From positions 1 to 34,421 of the forward strand of contig VSNG01000032.1 of NCBI GenBank assembly GCA_009774175.1: 34,421 nucleotides of DNA. The letters are read 5' to 3'. The notes under the pieces are model-generated. The model had not been told where the DNA came from and did not search any database. It saw only the letters and a list, made by a program, of their open reading frames with translations. Source of the stretch: Lachnospiraceae bacterium. GTDB taxonomy: Bacteria; Bacillota; Clostridia; Lachnospirales; Lachnospiraceae. Below, one piece after another: positions 24,385-33,603 of the stretch (within the stretch, counting starts at the first letter, position 1; each line of letters begins with the position of its first letter). Made by a program: the position numbers and the translations under genes.

Positions 24385-26027
24385 AGCGTAACCTCCCGCG
24401 GCTCCGTACCCGGCTCCGACGTCTCCCTTGTCTGCGCGTCCGGCTGCTGCGCCTCCCCTGTCTGCGCGCCGGGCTCCTGCTCTCCTGTCTGAACGCCCTG
24501 CTCCTGCTCTCCTGTCTGAACGCCCTGCTCTACAGGCTCCAACCCCGGCTCTTCCTCCGGCAAAATCTCAGGAAGGGGCTCCGGCTCCGTTCCCGGCAGA
24601 TGATAACAGACGACGGGAGTTCCTTTCTCCACATACCCGTAAATCTCCTGAGCAACGGCATAAGGCAGATTGATACAGCCATGGGAACCGTTCGTCATGT
24701 AAATGTTCCTGCCAAACTCGGTTCTCCAGGAAGCGTCATGCATCCCCACATTATTGTTAAAAGGCATCCAATAGGAAACCGGCGTCCGATAGTTTTCTCC
24801 GTTCAGCGTGGCGTTCCGTTCTTTATAGGTGATACCGTAAATCCCATCCGGCGTTTGATTTCCTCTGGAGGGATTGCCCGATACAAAATCAGACTCCAGA
24901 ACGCACTCCCCGTTCTGGTACAAAAACAGATGCTGAGCCGTCAGGTTAATTTCCACATAAGAATCCCCGTAATCCGGGTCCTCATGGGAAGCCGCCGTCT
25001 GCCTGTAGACGGGAACGCGCTCCCCGCTCTCTCCCCGCTCCAGCTGTCCGATCAGCTCTTCCATTTCCTGCCCGACATCCATCCACCAGCCGTAATCGCC
25101 CGTATCAATGGTCACTGTTTCCCCATAGCTGGTCTGAAATTCTCTCCTGCGAAAGATGGTGTCATGCCGTTTTCGCAGAGAAGAGACATACTCTTTGACC
25201 GCTTCCCTGTCAAGCTGTGCTTCCTGTCCATCCAACACAATCCAGCCCGCCACCGTATCCGCATCCAACGTTTCCCGCTCTGTTCCAAAGGTATAGGTAA
25301 TAGCCGTATTCGTATAATTGCACAACTTTTCATAGGTCTTTTTCAGTTCCGCATCTTCCGTGGTAATGTCGGGTTCCTCATAGCATCCCGCCGCATCCAG
25401 ATCCACCTGCTTTTCCAGACCGTTCACCGCCGCCTTTATGGCCTCCATGGTTTTTTCCCGATTGAGTCGGTTCCCCTGCTTTTCAGCCGCCAGCTCAAAC
25501 CCCTTGCCCGGCACATAGTCCGCTATGTATGCATCCTTTGGCTCTTCGATAAATTCCTTTTGAAACCCTCGCAGTTCCCCGATCTTTTTCTCCAATGCGG
25601 CATCGTCATAGAAAGGCGGTTCATCCGTCCTGTAATCCGTATTCTGCTTTATAAACCACAGAAAACGGTTCTGTCCCTGCAAGACCGCCTCAAGGGGTTC
25701 TGTGGAGATATAGGAAATCCCGATTTCCTTTCCCGGTATTTCCTCCTCCAGAGTCGTGCCGTCAGGCTGGCGTTCTATCACCCGAAGGGAGTATTCTCCG
25801 ATCTGTTCCTCCAGCTGTGAAATGGTCATGCCGGACACGTCGATCTCGTCGATCACCGTACCGTTTAAAAAACAGCTCTGATAGCGGCCAAGACCCGCAA
25901 TATAAACCGCAAGCAGGCCGACAACAGGTATGCCAACAATCAGCGCGGCAATCAAAATCCCCCTTTTCTTTTCCCTGCTCTTAACTTTCCGGTCCACTTT
26001 TTTGTGACGTCCAAACTGTAGTCTCAT
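24381..26027 (-). CDS. L,D-transpeptidase (YkuD) with peptidoglycan-binding modules and repeat tail
   Basis: 548 residues from the ATG at 26027 (AGGA upstream); a start 16 codons earlier is less likely. A basic N-terminus precedes one membrane anchor (GILIAALIVGIPVVGLLAVY). Two PG_binding_4-type modules follow, one with NGTVIDEIDVSGMTISQLEE. The YkuD domain starts near YVEINLTAQHLFLYQNG and has the catalytic GMHDASW and SHGCIN, with Cys451. It should crosslink peptidoglycan (3-3 bonds) or attach proteins at the outer face of the membrane. The last ~70 residues are a Pro/Glu-rich tail with QGVQTGEQE repeats. The HAD gene follows with a 4-base overlap; the gltBD terminator lies just upstream. 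Confidence 0.92.
   Translation of the reverse strand: MRLQFGRHKKVDRKVKSREKKRGILIAALIVGIPVVGLLAVYIAGLGRYQSCFLNGTVIDEIDVSGMTISQLEEQIGEYSLRVIERQPDGTTLEEEIPGKEIGISYISTEPLEAVLQGQNRFLWFIKQNTDYRTDEPPFYDDAALEKKIGELRGFQKEFIEEPKDAYIADYVPGKGFELAAEKQGNRLNREKTMEAIKAAVNGLEKQVDLDAAGCYEEPDITTEDAELKKTYEKLCNYTNTAITYTFGTERETLDADTVAGWIVLDGQEAQLDREAVKEYVSSLRKRHDTIFRRREFQTSYGETVTIDTGDYGWWMDVGQEMEELIGQLERGESGERVPVYRQTAASHEDPDYGDSYVEINLTAQHLFLYQNGECVLESDFVSGNPSRGNQTPDGIYGITYKERNATLNGENYRTPVSYWMPFNNNVGMHDASWRTEFGRNIYMTNGSHGCINLPYAVAQEIYGYVEKGTPVVCYHLPGTEPEPLPEILPEEEPGLEPVEQGVQTGEQEQGVQTGEQEPGAQTGEAQQPDAQTRETSEPGTEPREVTL
24420..24527 (-). repeat. 27-bp tandem repeat in the L,D-transpeptidase tail
   Basis: Two adjacent, essentially identical 27-bp units (24474-24500 and 24501-24527) encode QGVQTGEQE. 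Degenerate copies continue toward the stop codon with the pattern (G/D)AQT(G/R)E. Being a multiple of three, the unit can change copy number without a frameshift. Confidence 0.8.
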
Positions 26028-26061
26028 TGGTCCTGCTTTCCTTTGCAAAATACTTGTGCAT

Positions 26062-26098
26062 AAAAAGAATGTCATACTTTTAGGTTAGTATAACATTC
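26062..26098 (-). terminator. Intrinsic terminator after gltD
   Basis: On the minus strand GAATGTTATACT and AGTATGACATTC form a 12-bp stem with one G-U pair and an 8-base loop, followed by TTTTTAT. It ends the gltBD transcript ahead of the L,D-transpeptidase gene. Confidence 0.8.
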
Positions 26099-26166
26099 CT
26101 TTTCATAGATTTCACTCACTTTATGAAACTATCTTTCACGATTTCTCTTTAAGTTTACATAATATC

Positions 26167-27660
26167 TTACTGAATATACAGGTTCGTATATCCCATCAGG
26201 CTTTCGTCCACTTCTTTCGCGCACTCTCTGCCCTGTCTGATGGCCTTGACCACCAGCGACTGGCCGGTGTGCATATCGCCCGCCGTAAACACTCTCTCCG
26301 TACTGGTCGCAAATCTGCCGGGCGCCGTCTGCACGTTCGTCCTGCCGTCCAGCTCCACCTTAAAAGCGTCCGCCACATACTTCTGGCTTCCCAGAAACCC
26401 CGCCGCAATCAGCACAATCTCAGCCTCCAGCGTCTTTTCGGAGCCCTCTATCTCCTTCATGTTCATACGGCCCGTCTTCTCATCCTTCTCCCATGACAGG
26501 GATACGATCTTCACCGCCTTCAAGCTGCCGTTTTTATCCTTTACAAACTCCTTAACCGTTGACTCGTAGATACGCGGGTCGCGGCCGTAAACGGCGATGG
26601 CTTCCTCCTGCCCGTAATCGGTCTTGCAGACTTTGGGCCACTCCGGCCAGGGATTATTTTCCGCGCGCGTATCCGGCGCTTTGGGCATCATCTCAATCTG
26701 GGTCACGGACTTTGCGCCATGGCGGATGGCAGTGCCCACGCAGTCGTTTCCCGTATCGCCGCCACCGATAATTACCACATTTTTATCTCTGGTATCCACA
26801 TACTTTTTATCCTGAAAATTCGAGTCAAGCAGACTCTTTGTGTTGGCCTTCAAAAAATCCACCGCAAAATAAATTCCTTTGGCGTCCCTGCCGGGAGCGT
26901 TAATGTCCCTTGGCTGGGAGGAACCGCAGCAAAGCACCACCCTGTCAAAATCCTTTAATAGCTTATCCGCCTTCACATCCCTGCCGATATCGCTGTCAGT
27001 CACAAAGGTCACGCCTTCCTCCTCCATGACTTTGATCTTGCGGTCGATGACCTGCTTTTCCAGCTTCATGTTGGGAATGCCGTACATCAAAAGTCCGCCG
27101 ACACGATCGGAGCGCTCGAACACCGTCACCAGATGTCCCCGTCTGTTTAGCTGATCCGCCACCGCAAGACCGGATGGGCCGCTCCCCACCACCGCCACCT
27201 TTTTACCGGTGCGCACCTTAGGCGGATTGGCTGCGGCGTAGCCCTTTTCATAGGCATTTTCAATGATGGCGTACTCGTTCTCCTTCGTGGAGACCGGCTC
27301 GTCGTTCAGACCGCAGGTACAGGCTGCCTCGCACAGCGCCGGACACACTCTGGAGGTGAACTCGGGAAAGTTGTTGGTCTTGTGCAGACGGTAATAAGCC
27401 TGCTCCCAATTCCCGGTGTAGACCAGATCATTCCACTCCGGCACCAGATTGTGCAGGGGACAGCCGGAGGTCATACCGCACAGGGTCATGCCCGACTGGC
27501 AGAAGGGCACGCCGCAGTCCATACAGCGGGCTCCCTGCTCCTGCTGTTCCTCTCTCGTCAGATGCTCATGAAATTCATTAAAATTCTTTATGCGCTGTTT
27601 CGGGCTCACATCTTCGGAAACCTTGCGCTCATATTCCATAAATCCCGTTGGTTTTCCCAT
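26167..27660 (-). CDS. gltD: Glutamate synthase small subunit
   Basis: 497 residues, family length. The N-terminus carries the cysteine-rich iron-sulfur region (CMDCGVPFCQSG, GCPLHNLVPEWND, RVCPALCEAACTCG). A first nucleotide-binding motif is VVGSGPSGLAVADQLNRRGH for FAD and a second is VIIGGGDTGNDCVG for NADPH. ERVFTAGDMHTGQSLVVKAI closes the flavoprotein domain. It passes electrons from NAD(P)H to the large subunit. A GGGAGG site precedes the ATG, and the gene starts 19 bases after gltB, so the two are one operon. Confidence 0.97.
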   Translation of the reverse strand: MGKPTGFMEYERKVSEDVSPKQRIKNFNEFHEHLTREEQQEQGARCMDCGVPFCQSGMTLCGMTSGCPLHNLVPEWNDLVYTGNWEQAYYRLHKTNNFPEFTSRVCPALCEAACTCGLNDEPVSTKENEYAIIENAYEKGYAAANPPKVRTGKKVAVVGSGPSGLAVADQLNRRGHLVTVFERSDRVGGLLMYGIPNMKLEKQVIDRKIKVMEEEGVTFVTDSDIGRDVKADKLLKDFDRVVLCCGSSQPRDINAPGRDAKGIYFAVDFLKANTKSLLDSNFQDKKYVDTRDKNVVIIGGGDTGNDCVGTAIRHGAKSVTQIEMMPKAPDTRAENNPWPEWPKVCKTDYGQEEAIAVYGRDPRIYESTVKEFVKDKNGSLKAVKIVSLSWEKDEKTGRMNMKEIEGSEKTLEAEIVLIAAGFLGSQKYVADAFKVELDGRTNVQTAPGRFATSTERVFTAGDMHTGQSLVVKAIRQGRECAKEVDESLMGYTNLYIQ

Positions 27661-27679
27661 TTCTCATACCTCCCTGTCC

Positions 27680-30600
27680 TCAGATCTTCTCCTTATCCTT
27701 CTTATAGAACGCCTCGATCTGCGCCTGTTCCGCACTGAGTCCCTTTTCTTCCATCTGCACGATCAGCTTTAACATGATCTCGTAATCGTGAGGAATGATT
27801 TTCTTGAACTTTGGCAGATACTCCCCGAAATGATCCAGTATCTCCTTTCCCTTGACGGAATTTGTATACGCTACATGCTCTTTGATCATCTCTTTCAGTT
27901 CCAGCACATCGTATTTGGAAGTTATCTCATAGGAGGAAACCATTTCCTTGTTTGTCTTTGTGTAAAGGTCGTTGTTCTCGTCCAGCACATAAGCGATACC
28001 GCCGCTCATGCCCGCCGCAAAGTTCTTGCCCACAGAACCGAGCACCACTACCCGTCCGCCTGTCATGTATTCACAGCCATGGTCGCCCACGCCCTCCACT
28101 ACCGCAATGGCGCCGGAGTTACGCACACAGAAACGCTCGCCCGCCACGCCGTTTATAAAGACCTTGCCGGAGGTCGCCCCGTAAAGCGCCACATTTCCAA
28201 TGATGATATTTTCGTCCTGCTTGAAGGCAGACCCCTTGGGCGGATACACCACCAGCTTGCCGCCGGACAGGCCTTTCCCGAAATAATCGTTGGAATCTCC
28301 CACCAGCTCCAGCGTCAAACCCTTCGGAATGAACGCGCCGAAGCTCTGTCCGCCGGAGCCCTTGCACAGAATATGGTAACTGTCCTCCTCCAGCGTGTCC
28401 CCGAATCTTCTGGTAATCTCCGAGCCAAAGATGGTGCCAAAGGTACGATCCGTATTGGATACATCCACCTCAATACTTCTCTTCTGTCCCGTCTCCAGCG
28501 CTTTTGCAAGCTGCTTTAAAAGTACCTTTTCATCCAGCGTCCTTTCCAGATGGAAATCGTATACCTGCTTCGGATCAAAGATGAACTTCTCCCGGCTTCC
28601 CTCGTAGGGATTACTCAAAATCAGATCCAGATCCACCTTCCGCTGCCGGTCTGTCAGGTTATCCTTCACCCGCAGAAGCTCGGTTCTGCCCACCAGTTCA
28701 TCCACCTTACGCACGCCAAGCTTCGCCATATATTCCCGTAGCTCCTGCGCAATAAACCGCATGAAGTTCTCCACATACTCGGGCTTTCCCTTAAACCGTT
28801 TGCGAAGCTCCGGGTTCTGGGTTGCCACGCCCACCGGGCAGGTGTCCAGATTGCAGACACGCATCATCAGGCATCCCATGGTCACAAGAGGCGCCGTGGC
28901 AAAGCCGAACTCCTCCGCACCCAGAATCGCCGCGATGGCCACGTCCCGTCCGCTCATCAGCTTCCCGTCCGTCTCGATACGAACCTTGTTGCGAAGCCCG
29001 TTCTGAATCAGCGTCTGGTGGGTCTCCGCAAGTCCAAGCTCCCAGGGCAGTCCCGCATTGTGAATGGAGTTTCTGGGCGCGGCTCCCGTACCGCCGTCGT
29101 AGCCGGAAACGAGAATCACCTGCGCGCCCGCCTTGGCCACGCCCGCCGCCACCGTGCCGACACCCGCCTCGGACACCAGCTTCACGGAGATACGGGCTCT
29201 GGTATTGGCATTTTTCAGGTCATAAATTAACTGCGCCAGATCTTCAATCGAATAAATATCATGGTGCGGCGGCGGGGAAATCAGCCCCACGCCCGGCGTG
29301 GAATGTCTGGTCTTCGCGATCCACGGATACACCTTACCGCCCGGCAGATGGCCGCCCTCGCCGGGCTTCGCGCCCTGGGCCATTTTAATCTGGATTTCCT
29401 GCGCGCTGTTCAAATATTCGCTGGTCACGCCGAAGCGTCCGCTTGCCACCTGCTTAATGGCCGAGCACCGATTCAGGCCGTCGGGCCCTGTCGTCAGTCT
29501 TTCCCTGTCCTCTCCGCCTTCGCCTGAATTGGATTTGCCGTGCAGGCGGTTCATGGCGATGGCCATGGTCTCATGGGCCTCTCTGGAGATCGAACCGTAG
29601 GACATGGCGCCGGTCTTAAATCTTGTGACAATGGTGTCAACACTCTCCACTTCCTCTATCGGCACGGGTTTCCTGGCATAATTGAAATCCATCAGCCCGC
29701 GCAGGTTCTTAATGCTCTGCTCATTATTGACCGCTTTGGTATATTGCTTAAATAATTCGTAATCCCCCCGTCTGGTTGACTCCTGTAGTAAGTGAATCGT
29801 TTCCGGGTTATAGAGATGTTCGTCCGCACCGCTTCTCATCTCGTGATGTCCCGTGCTGTCCAGCGTCAGATCCGTAGATAGACCGAGTGGGTCAAATGCC
29901 ATGGAATGCAGCGTATCCACTTCCTCCTCGATATCTTTCAGGGTAATTCCACCCACACGGCATACCGTGTTGGTAAAATACCTGTTGATCACGTCCCTGT
30001 CAATGCCGATGGCCTCAAAGATCTTGGAGCCCTGATAGGACTGAATCGTGGATATCCCCATCTTGGAGGCAATCTTAACAATACCGTGGAGAACCGCGTC
30101 GTTATAATCGTTCACCGCCGCATAGTAATCCTTATCCAGCATATGATTGTCAATCAGCTCCTTGATGCTCTCCTGCGCCAGATAAGGATTGATTGCCGAC
30201 GCGCCAAAGCCAAGCAGGGTTGCAAAATGATGCACTTCCCGCGGCTCTCCCGACTCCAGAATGATGTCCACGCTGGTTCTCTTTCTGGTGTTGACCAGAT
30301 GCTGCTGCAAAGCCGACACGGCAAGCAGGGAGGGAATCGCCACTCTGTTTTCATCCACTCCTCTGTCCGAGAGAATGATAATATTTGCGCCCTCGCGGTA
30401 AGCCCGGTCAACCTCCACAAAAAGCCTGTCGATGGCCTTTTCCAGTCTGGTGTTCTTGTAATAGGTTATGGGAATAACTTCCACCTTAAAGCCTTCCGCC
30501 TTCATGGTTTTGATCTTCAAAAGGTCCGTGCTTGTGAGAATGGGATTGTGCACACGGAGCATGTTGCAGTTCTCCGGCATTTCCTCCAGAAGATTGCCGT

Positions 30601-32233
30601 CCCGCCCCAGATATACGGTGGTGGATGTAACCACCTCCTCGCGGATCGCGTCAATGGGCGGATTGGTCACCTGGGCAAAAAGCTGCTTAAAATAATGGAA
30701 CAGCGGGTGATGCGCTTTGGAGAGCACCGGGATCGGCGTATCCACACCCATGGCCGCAATGGCCTCCGCTCCGTTTCTGGCCATCGGCAGAATGCTGGTC
30801 TTCAAATCCTCATAGGTATAGCCAAACGCTTTCTGCATGCGCTGTCTCTCTTCATAAGTAAATTCAGGCACACGCTGATTGGGAATCTTTAAATCCTTTA
30901 AACTGACAAGCTTATTATCCAGCCACTCGCCGTAAGGCTGTGCGGACGCATATTTCTCTTTTAATTCGTCATCGTCGATCACACGCCCCTGTATGGTATC
31001 CACCAGAAGCATTTTGCCCGGATGCAGCCGCTCCTTCGTCACGATCTTTCCGGGATCCATGTCCAGTACGCCTACCTCCGAGGAGAGAATCAGCGTATCG
31101 TCGTCCGTAATCATATAGCGGGAAGGTCGTAGACCGTTTCGGTCAAGCACTGCGCCCATGATATCTCCGTCGGAAAAGAGAATTGAGGCCGGGCCGTCCC
31201 AGGGCTCCATCATAGTCGCATAATACTGATAAAAATCCTTTTTCTTCTGGGACATGGTTTTATTATTTTCCCATGGCTCGGGAATCGTGATCATCACCGC
31301 AAGAGGCAGCGGCATACCGCTCATCACAAGAAATTCCAGCGTATTGTCAAGCATGGCGGAATCGGAGCCGGAAGCATTGATGGCGGGCAGAATCTTGTGC
31401 ATCTGCCCCTGCAAATGCTCAGATTCCATGTTCTCTTCGCGTGCCTGCATCTTATCCGCATTTCCCCGAATGGTATTGATTTCCCCGTTATGTACAATGA
31501 AACGGTTCGGGTGCGCCCGCTCCCAGCTTGGATTCGTGTTGGTGGAAAAGCGGGAGTGGACAATGGCAATCGCGGACTCGTAGTCCTTATCCTGCAAATC
31601 GGAAAAGAAAGTGCGAAGCTGTCCCACAAGGAACATGCCTTTATACACTATGGTTCTGCTGGACAGACTGACCACATAAGTCATATCCGTGGACTGCTCA
31701 AAGGTTCTTCTCAGAATATATAATTTTCTGTCAAAATCAAGCCCCTTCTCCACACCCGCCGGCTTCCTGATAAAAGCCTGCATGATGCAGGGCATACACT
31801 CCACCGCCTTGTGTCCAAGCACTGCAGGCACAGTGGGCACGTCGCGCCAGCCCAAAAATTCCAGCCCTTCCTTCTTTGCAATGATCTCAAACATCTTTTT
31901 GGCCTGATTTCTCTGCAGCTCATCCTGCGGGAAAAAGAAGGTGCCCACACCGTATTCCCTCTCGCCGCCGATCTCAAAACCGAGCGCTCTTGTCACCCTG
32001 ACCATAAACTTATGAGGCATCTGCGTGAGAATACCCACGCCGTCTCCCGTCTCGCCCTCCGCGTCCTTTCCGGCTCTGTGCTCCAGATTCTCCACAATCT
32101 TAAGCGCATTCTCCACAGTGGCGCGGCTCTTTTTGCCTTTGATGTTGACGCAGGCGCCGATACCGCAGTTGTCGTGTTCAAACTCAGGCCGGTACAAAGG
32201 GGACTGAGGGACTGATCTCTTTACATCAAACAT
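27680..32233 (-). CDS. gltB: Glutamate synthase large subunit
   Basis: 1517 residues. The chosen ATG follows AAGGAGGTAACC; an upstream in-frame extension would run through the leader terminator and is rejected. Cys23 in DNCGIGACVN is the class II amidotransferase nucleophile exposed after removal of a short propeptide. The central domain and FMN-binding barrel follow (GAMSYGSISREAHE, PGEGGHLPGGKV, HHDIYSIEDLAQL, GYDGGTGAAP). Cys1121, Cys1127 and Cys1132 (CLMMRVCNLDTCPVG) bind the 3Fe-4S cluster, and a GXGXG beta-helix ends the protein. The enzyme converts glutamine plus 2-oxoglutarate to two glutamates, with gltD as electron donor. Confidence 0.97.
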   Translation of the reverse strand: MFDVKRSVPQSPLYRPEFEHDNCGIGACVNIKGKKSRATVENALKIVENLEHRAGKDAEGETGDGVGILTQMPHKFMVRVTRALGFEIGGEREYGVGTFFFPQDELQRNQAKKMFEIIAKKEGLEFLGWRDVPTVPAVLGHKAVECMPCIMQAFIRKPAGVEKGLDFDRKLYILRRTFEQSTDMTYVVSLSSRTIVYKGMFLVGQLRTFFSDLQDKDYESAIAIVHSRFSTNTNPSWERAHPNRFIVHNGEINTIRGNADKMQAREENMESEHLQGQMHKILPAINASGSDSAMLDNTLEFLVMSGMPLPLAVMITIPEPWENNKTMSQKKKDFYQYYATMMEPWDGPASILFSDGDIMGAVLDRNGLRPSRYMITDDDTLILSSEVGVLDMDPGKIVTKERLHPGKMLLVDTIQGRVIDDDELKEKYASAQPYGEWLDNKLVSLKDLKIPNQRVPEFTYEERQRMQKAFGYTYEDLKTSILPMARNGAEAIAAMGVDTPIPVLSKAHHPLFHYFKQLFAQVTNPPIDAIREEVVTSTTVYLGRDGNLLEEMPENCNMLRVHNPILTSTDLLKIKTMKAEGFKVEVIPITYYKNTRLEKAIDRLFVEVDRAYREGANIIILSDRGVDENRVAIPSLLAVSALQQHLVNTRKRTSVDIILESGEPREVHHFATLLGFGASAINPYLAQESIKELIDNHMLDKDYYAAVNDYNDAVLHGIVKIASKMGISTIQSYQGSKIFEAIGIDRDVINRYFTNTVCRVGGITLKDIEEEVDTLHSMAFDPLGLSTDLTLDSTGHHEMRSGADEHLYNPETIHLLQESTRRGDYELFKQYTKAVNNEQSIKNLRGLMDFNYARKPVPIEEVESVDTIVTRFKTGAMSYGSISREAHETMAIAMNRLHGKSNSGEGGEDRERLTTGPDGLNRCSAIKQVASGRFGVTSEYLNSAQEIQIKMAQGAKPGEGGHLPGGKVYPWIAKTRHSTPGVGLISPPPHHDIYSIEDLAQLIYDLKNANTRARISVKLVSEAGVGTVAAGVAKAGAQVILVSGYDGGTGAAPRNSIHNAGLPWELGLAETHQTLIQNGLRNKVRIETDGKLMSGRDVAIAAILGAEEFGFATAPLVTMGCLMMRVCNLDTCPVGVATQNPELRKRFKGKPEYVENFMRFIAQELREYMAKLGVRKVDELVGRTELLRVKDNLTDRQRKVDLDLILSNPYEGSREKFIFDPKQVYDFHLERTLDEKVLLKQLAKALETGQKRSIEVDVSNTDRTFGTIFGSEITRRFGDTLEEDSYHILCKGSGGQSFGAFIPKGLTLELVGDSNDYFGKGLSGGKLVVYPPKGSAFKQDENIIIGNVALYGATSGKVFINGVAGERFCVRNSGAIAVVEGVGDHGCEYMTGGRVVVLGSVGKNFAAGMSGGIAYVLDENNDLYTKTNKEMVSSYEITSKYDVLELKEMIKEHVAYTNSVKGKEILDHFGEYLPKFKKIIPHDYEIMLKLIVQMEEKGLSAEQAQIEAFYKKDKEKI

Positions 32234-32275
32234 GGTTACCTCCTTGTCAAAGCAGTTTTGCACGGGTCTGTGCAT

Positions 32276-32318
32276 AAAAAAGAACGCAAGGAAGACACCT
32301 GTCGCTCCTTTGCGTTCT
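32276..32318 (-). terminator. Intrinsic terminator in the gltB leader (attenuator candidate)
   Basis: On the minus strand AGAACGCAAAGGA and TCCTTGCGTTCT pair with one bulged A around a partly paired 13-base loop, followed by TTTTT. It lies between the predicted promoter and the gltB ATG, starting only a few bases after the expected start site. Its position means that gltB expression requires read-through or processing. Confidence 0.7.
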
Positions 32319-32329
32319 ACATGTATACA

Positions 32330-32358
32330 ATAATACACCTATAAATCCAAATTGTAAA
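32330..32358 (-). promoter_or_regulatory. Promoter of gltBD
   Basis: On the minus strand TTTACA (32353-32358) and TATTAT (32330-32335) are 17 bases apart, about 100 bases before the ATG. Confidence 0.6.
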
Positions 32359-32378
32359 TAAAAACTTTTTGTGAAATT

Positions 32379-32393
32379 GTCAGATAATCTGAC
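32379..32393. promoter_or_regulatory. LysR-type palindrome upstream of the gltBD promoter
   Basis: GTCAGATAATCTGAC has perfect 7-bp arms around one central base and contains T-N11-A, the LysR-regulator pattern. Its centre is near -63 from the predicted start site, the place where GltC binds in Bacillus subtilis. No lysR-type gene is in the window. Confidence 0.55.
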
Positions 32394-32432
32394 GATTCAA
32401 ATCATCTATTGTTTTTGTCAGAAATATTCGTT

Positions 32433-32606
32433 TCATCCAAGCTCAATCTCATCCTCCATCCTTCTAAACCCGTGCTTTTCATATAACGGGCGGCCCATTT
32501 CGGCAGCCTCCAGAGAAATTGCCGTAATTCCCCTGTCCTTCGCGTCGCGAACAAGCAAATCCAATGTCCGATACGCGATTCCTCTTCCCCTGTATGCAGG
32601 AGCTTT
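32433..32606 (-). pseudogene. GNAT acetyltransferase, C-terminal remnant
   Basis: 57 codons encode APAYRGRGIAYRTLDLLV and then a C-terminal half ending LYEKHGFRRMEDEIELG before the TGA at 32433-32435. The acetyl-CoA pyrophosphate loop (RGRGIA) and the final strand are those of GNAT enzymes. A TAA at 32607-32609 lies directly upstream in frame, and the N-terminal half, about 80-100 residues, is missing. It lies just upstream of the gltB promoter on the same strand. Confidence 0.75.
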
Positions 32607-32642
32607 TTATATCCCCATTTTGCCTTAACTTCGCAATAGAGC

Positions 32643-32677
32643 AAAAGAAAAGCACTTAGTTTTTTCCTAAATGCTTT
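32643..32677 (-). terminator. Terminator after the YARHG lipoprotein gene
   Basis: On the minus strand AAAGCATTTAG and CTAAGTGCTTT form an 11-bp stem (one G-U) around an A-rich loop, followed by TCTTTTG. It is placed 24 bases after the lipoprotein stop codon. Confidence 0.7.
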
Positions 32678-32700
32678 TTACTTCTTTCTCAAATACAATT

Positions 32701-33600
32701 TTAATATGTGTCCAAATCAGACAGTATTTCAAGATTCGCCTTTTCATATTCATTAAATATATTGTCATCAAAATCTGTACTGTCACAAGTTGGACTATAC
32801 CAGATACACCCCATAAAATAATTATATAAATCTTCATTTTTGAATATATACCCATGCCTTGCATATATTTCATTTTTGGCTAAATGAATCACCAGCATTG
32901 GCTCACTCTCAAATTCCTCTTTTGTATAGTATTTTTTATCCGTTTCAAACAGCGGTTCAAGCACATTTGAAATATCCCGCACTTCTCTGGCATTTTCCCA
33001 ATAATCAATTATTTCAGAATAATAGGCACTGGCTTTGTAATACTGACTTCTTTCATTGACCGCCTTTATAATTTCTTCCTCTGTCCATGATGAATTATAA
33101 ATTGAATTATCAGTAGTGTCATTTTTTAAAAGTTCTTCTTTCTGCCTTACTAACTCAAAAGCGCCGTTTATACCATAATCACTGCCACTATCTGCCTTTT
33201 TATAATTCAATACGTTTACATATATGCTGTCGCTTAGAAATTGGATATGTAAAGTTCCACTGTTTCCCCATTCATCATCAGAATAATCAAAATATAATTC
33301 TTCCTGTTCTATTTTTCCGCTAATATCCTCAATTGATGCAAACCGTTCTGTTATTTCCTGCTGTGAATAAAGTGTTCCCAAAAATTGATTATCTTCTGTA
33401 ATAGTACAGGATAATTCAATTCCTCCCTCTGCTATAATCTGTTCATGCGTTTTCCCCTCATAAGACCAATAACCGCTGTACCCTGCAAAGGTGCTGCTGT
33501 CTTGTATCTCGCTATCGTTTTGTTCAATATTATTATTTCCACAACCAACTAATAAACACATGCTGACGATACTGATTAAATACATTTTATATGTTACCAT
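32701..33600 (-). CDS. YARHG-domain lipoprotein, function unknown
   Basis: 299 residues. A lipoprotein signal with lipobox LVGC (Cys20) precedes an Asn/Asp-rich linker, then about 120 residues of unrecognised beta-rich sequence. The C-terminal ~70 residues form a YARHG domain (NEIYARHGYIFKNEDLYNYF), a module common in extracellular proteins of gut Firmicutes and of unknown role. The ATG follows GAGGTATAGAAA, which overlaps the end of the preceding small frame (gap of 3 bases), suggesting cotranscription. The gene is visibly more AT-rich than its neighbours, pointing to later acquisition. Confidence 0.8.
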   Translation of the reverse strand: MVTYKMYLISIVSMCLLVGCGNNNIEQNDSEIQDSSTFAGYSGYWSYEGKTHEQIIAEGGIELSCTITEDNQFLGTLYSQQEITERFASIEDISGKIEQEELYFDYSDDEWGNSGTLHIQFLSDSIYVNVLNYKKADSGSDYGINGAFELVRQKEELLKNDTTDNSIYNSSWTEEEIIKAVNERSQYYKASAYYSEIIDYWENAREVRDISNVLEPLFETDKKYYTKEEFESEPMLVIHLAKNEIYARHGYIFKNEDLYNYFMGCIWYSPTCDSTDFDDNIFNEYEKANLEILSDLDTY

Positions 33601-33603
33601 TTT

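Noticed and set aside
24600..25820. A 406-codon open frame on the plus strand
   Set aside because: It is antisense to the L,D-transpeptidase gene, has no ribosome site and shows no domain; it reflects codon bias of the true gene.
29906..30892. A 328-codon open frame on the plus strand inside gltB
   Set aside because: It lies entirely antisense to the conserved gltB coding sequence and has no recognisable protein features.
32276..32318. The gltB leader hairpin as an ANTAR-type antitermination target
   Set aside because: The expected pair of hexanucleotide loops with A at position 1 and G at position 4 was not found; the nearby TGCAC-AGACCC-GTGCA hairpin has C at position 4.
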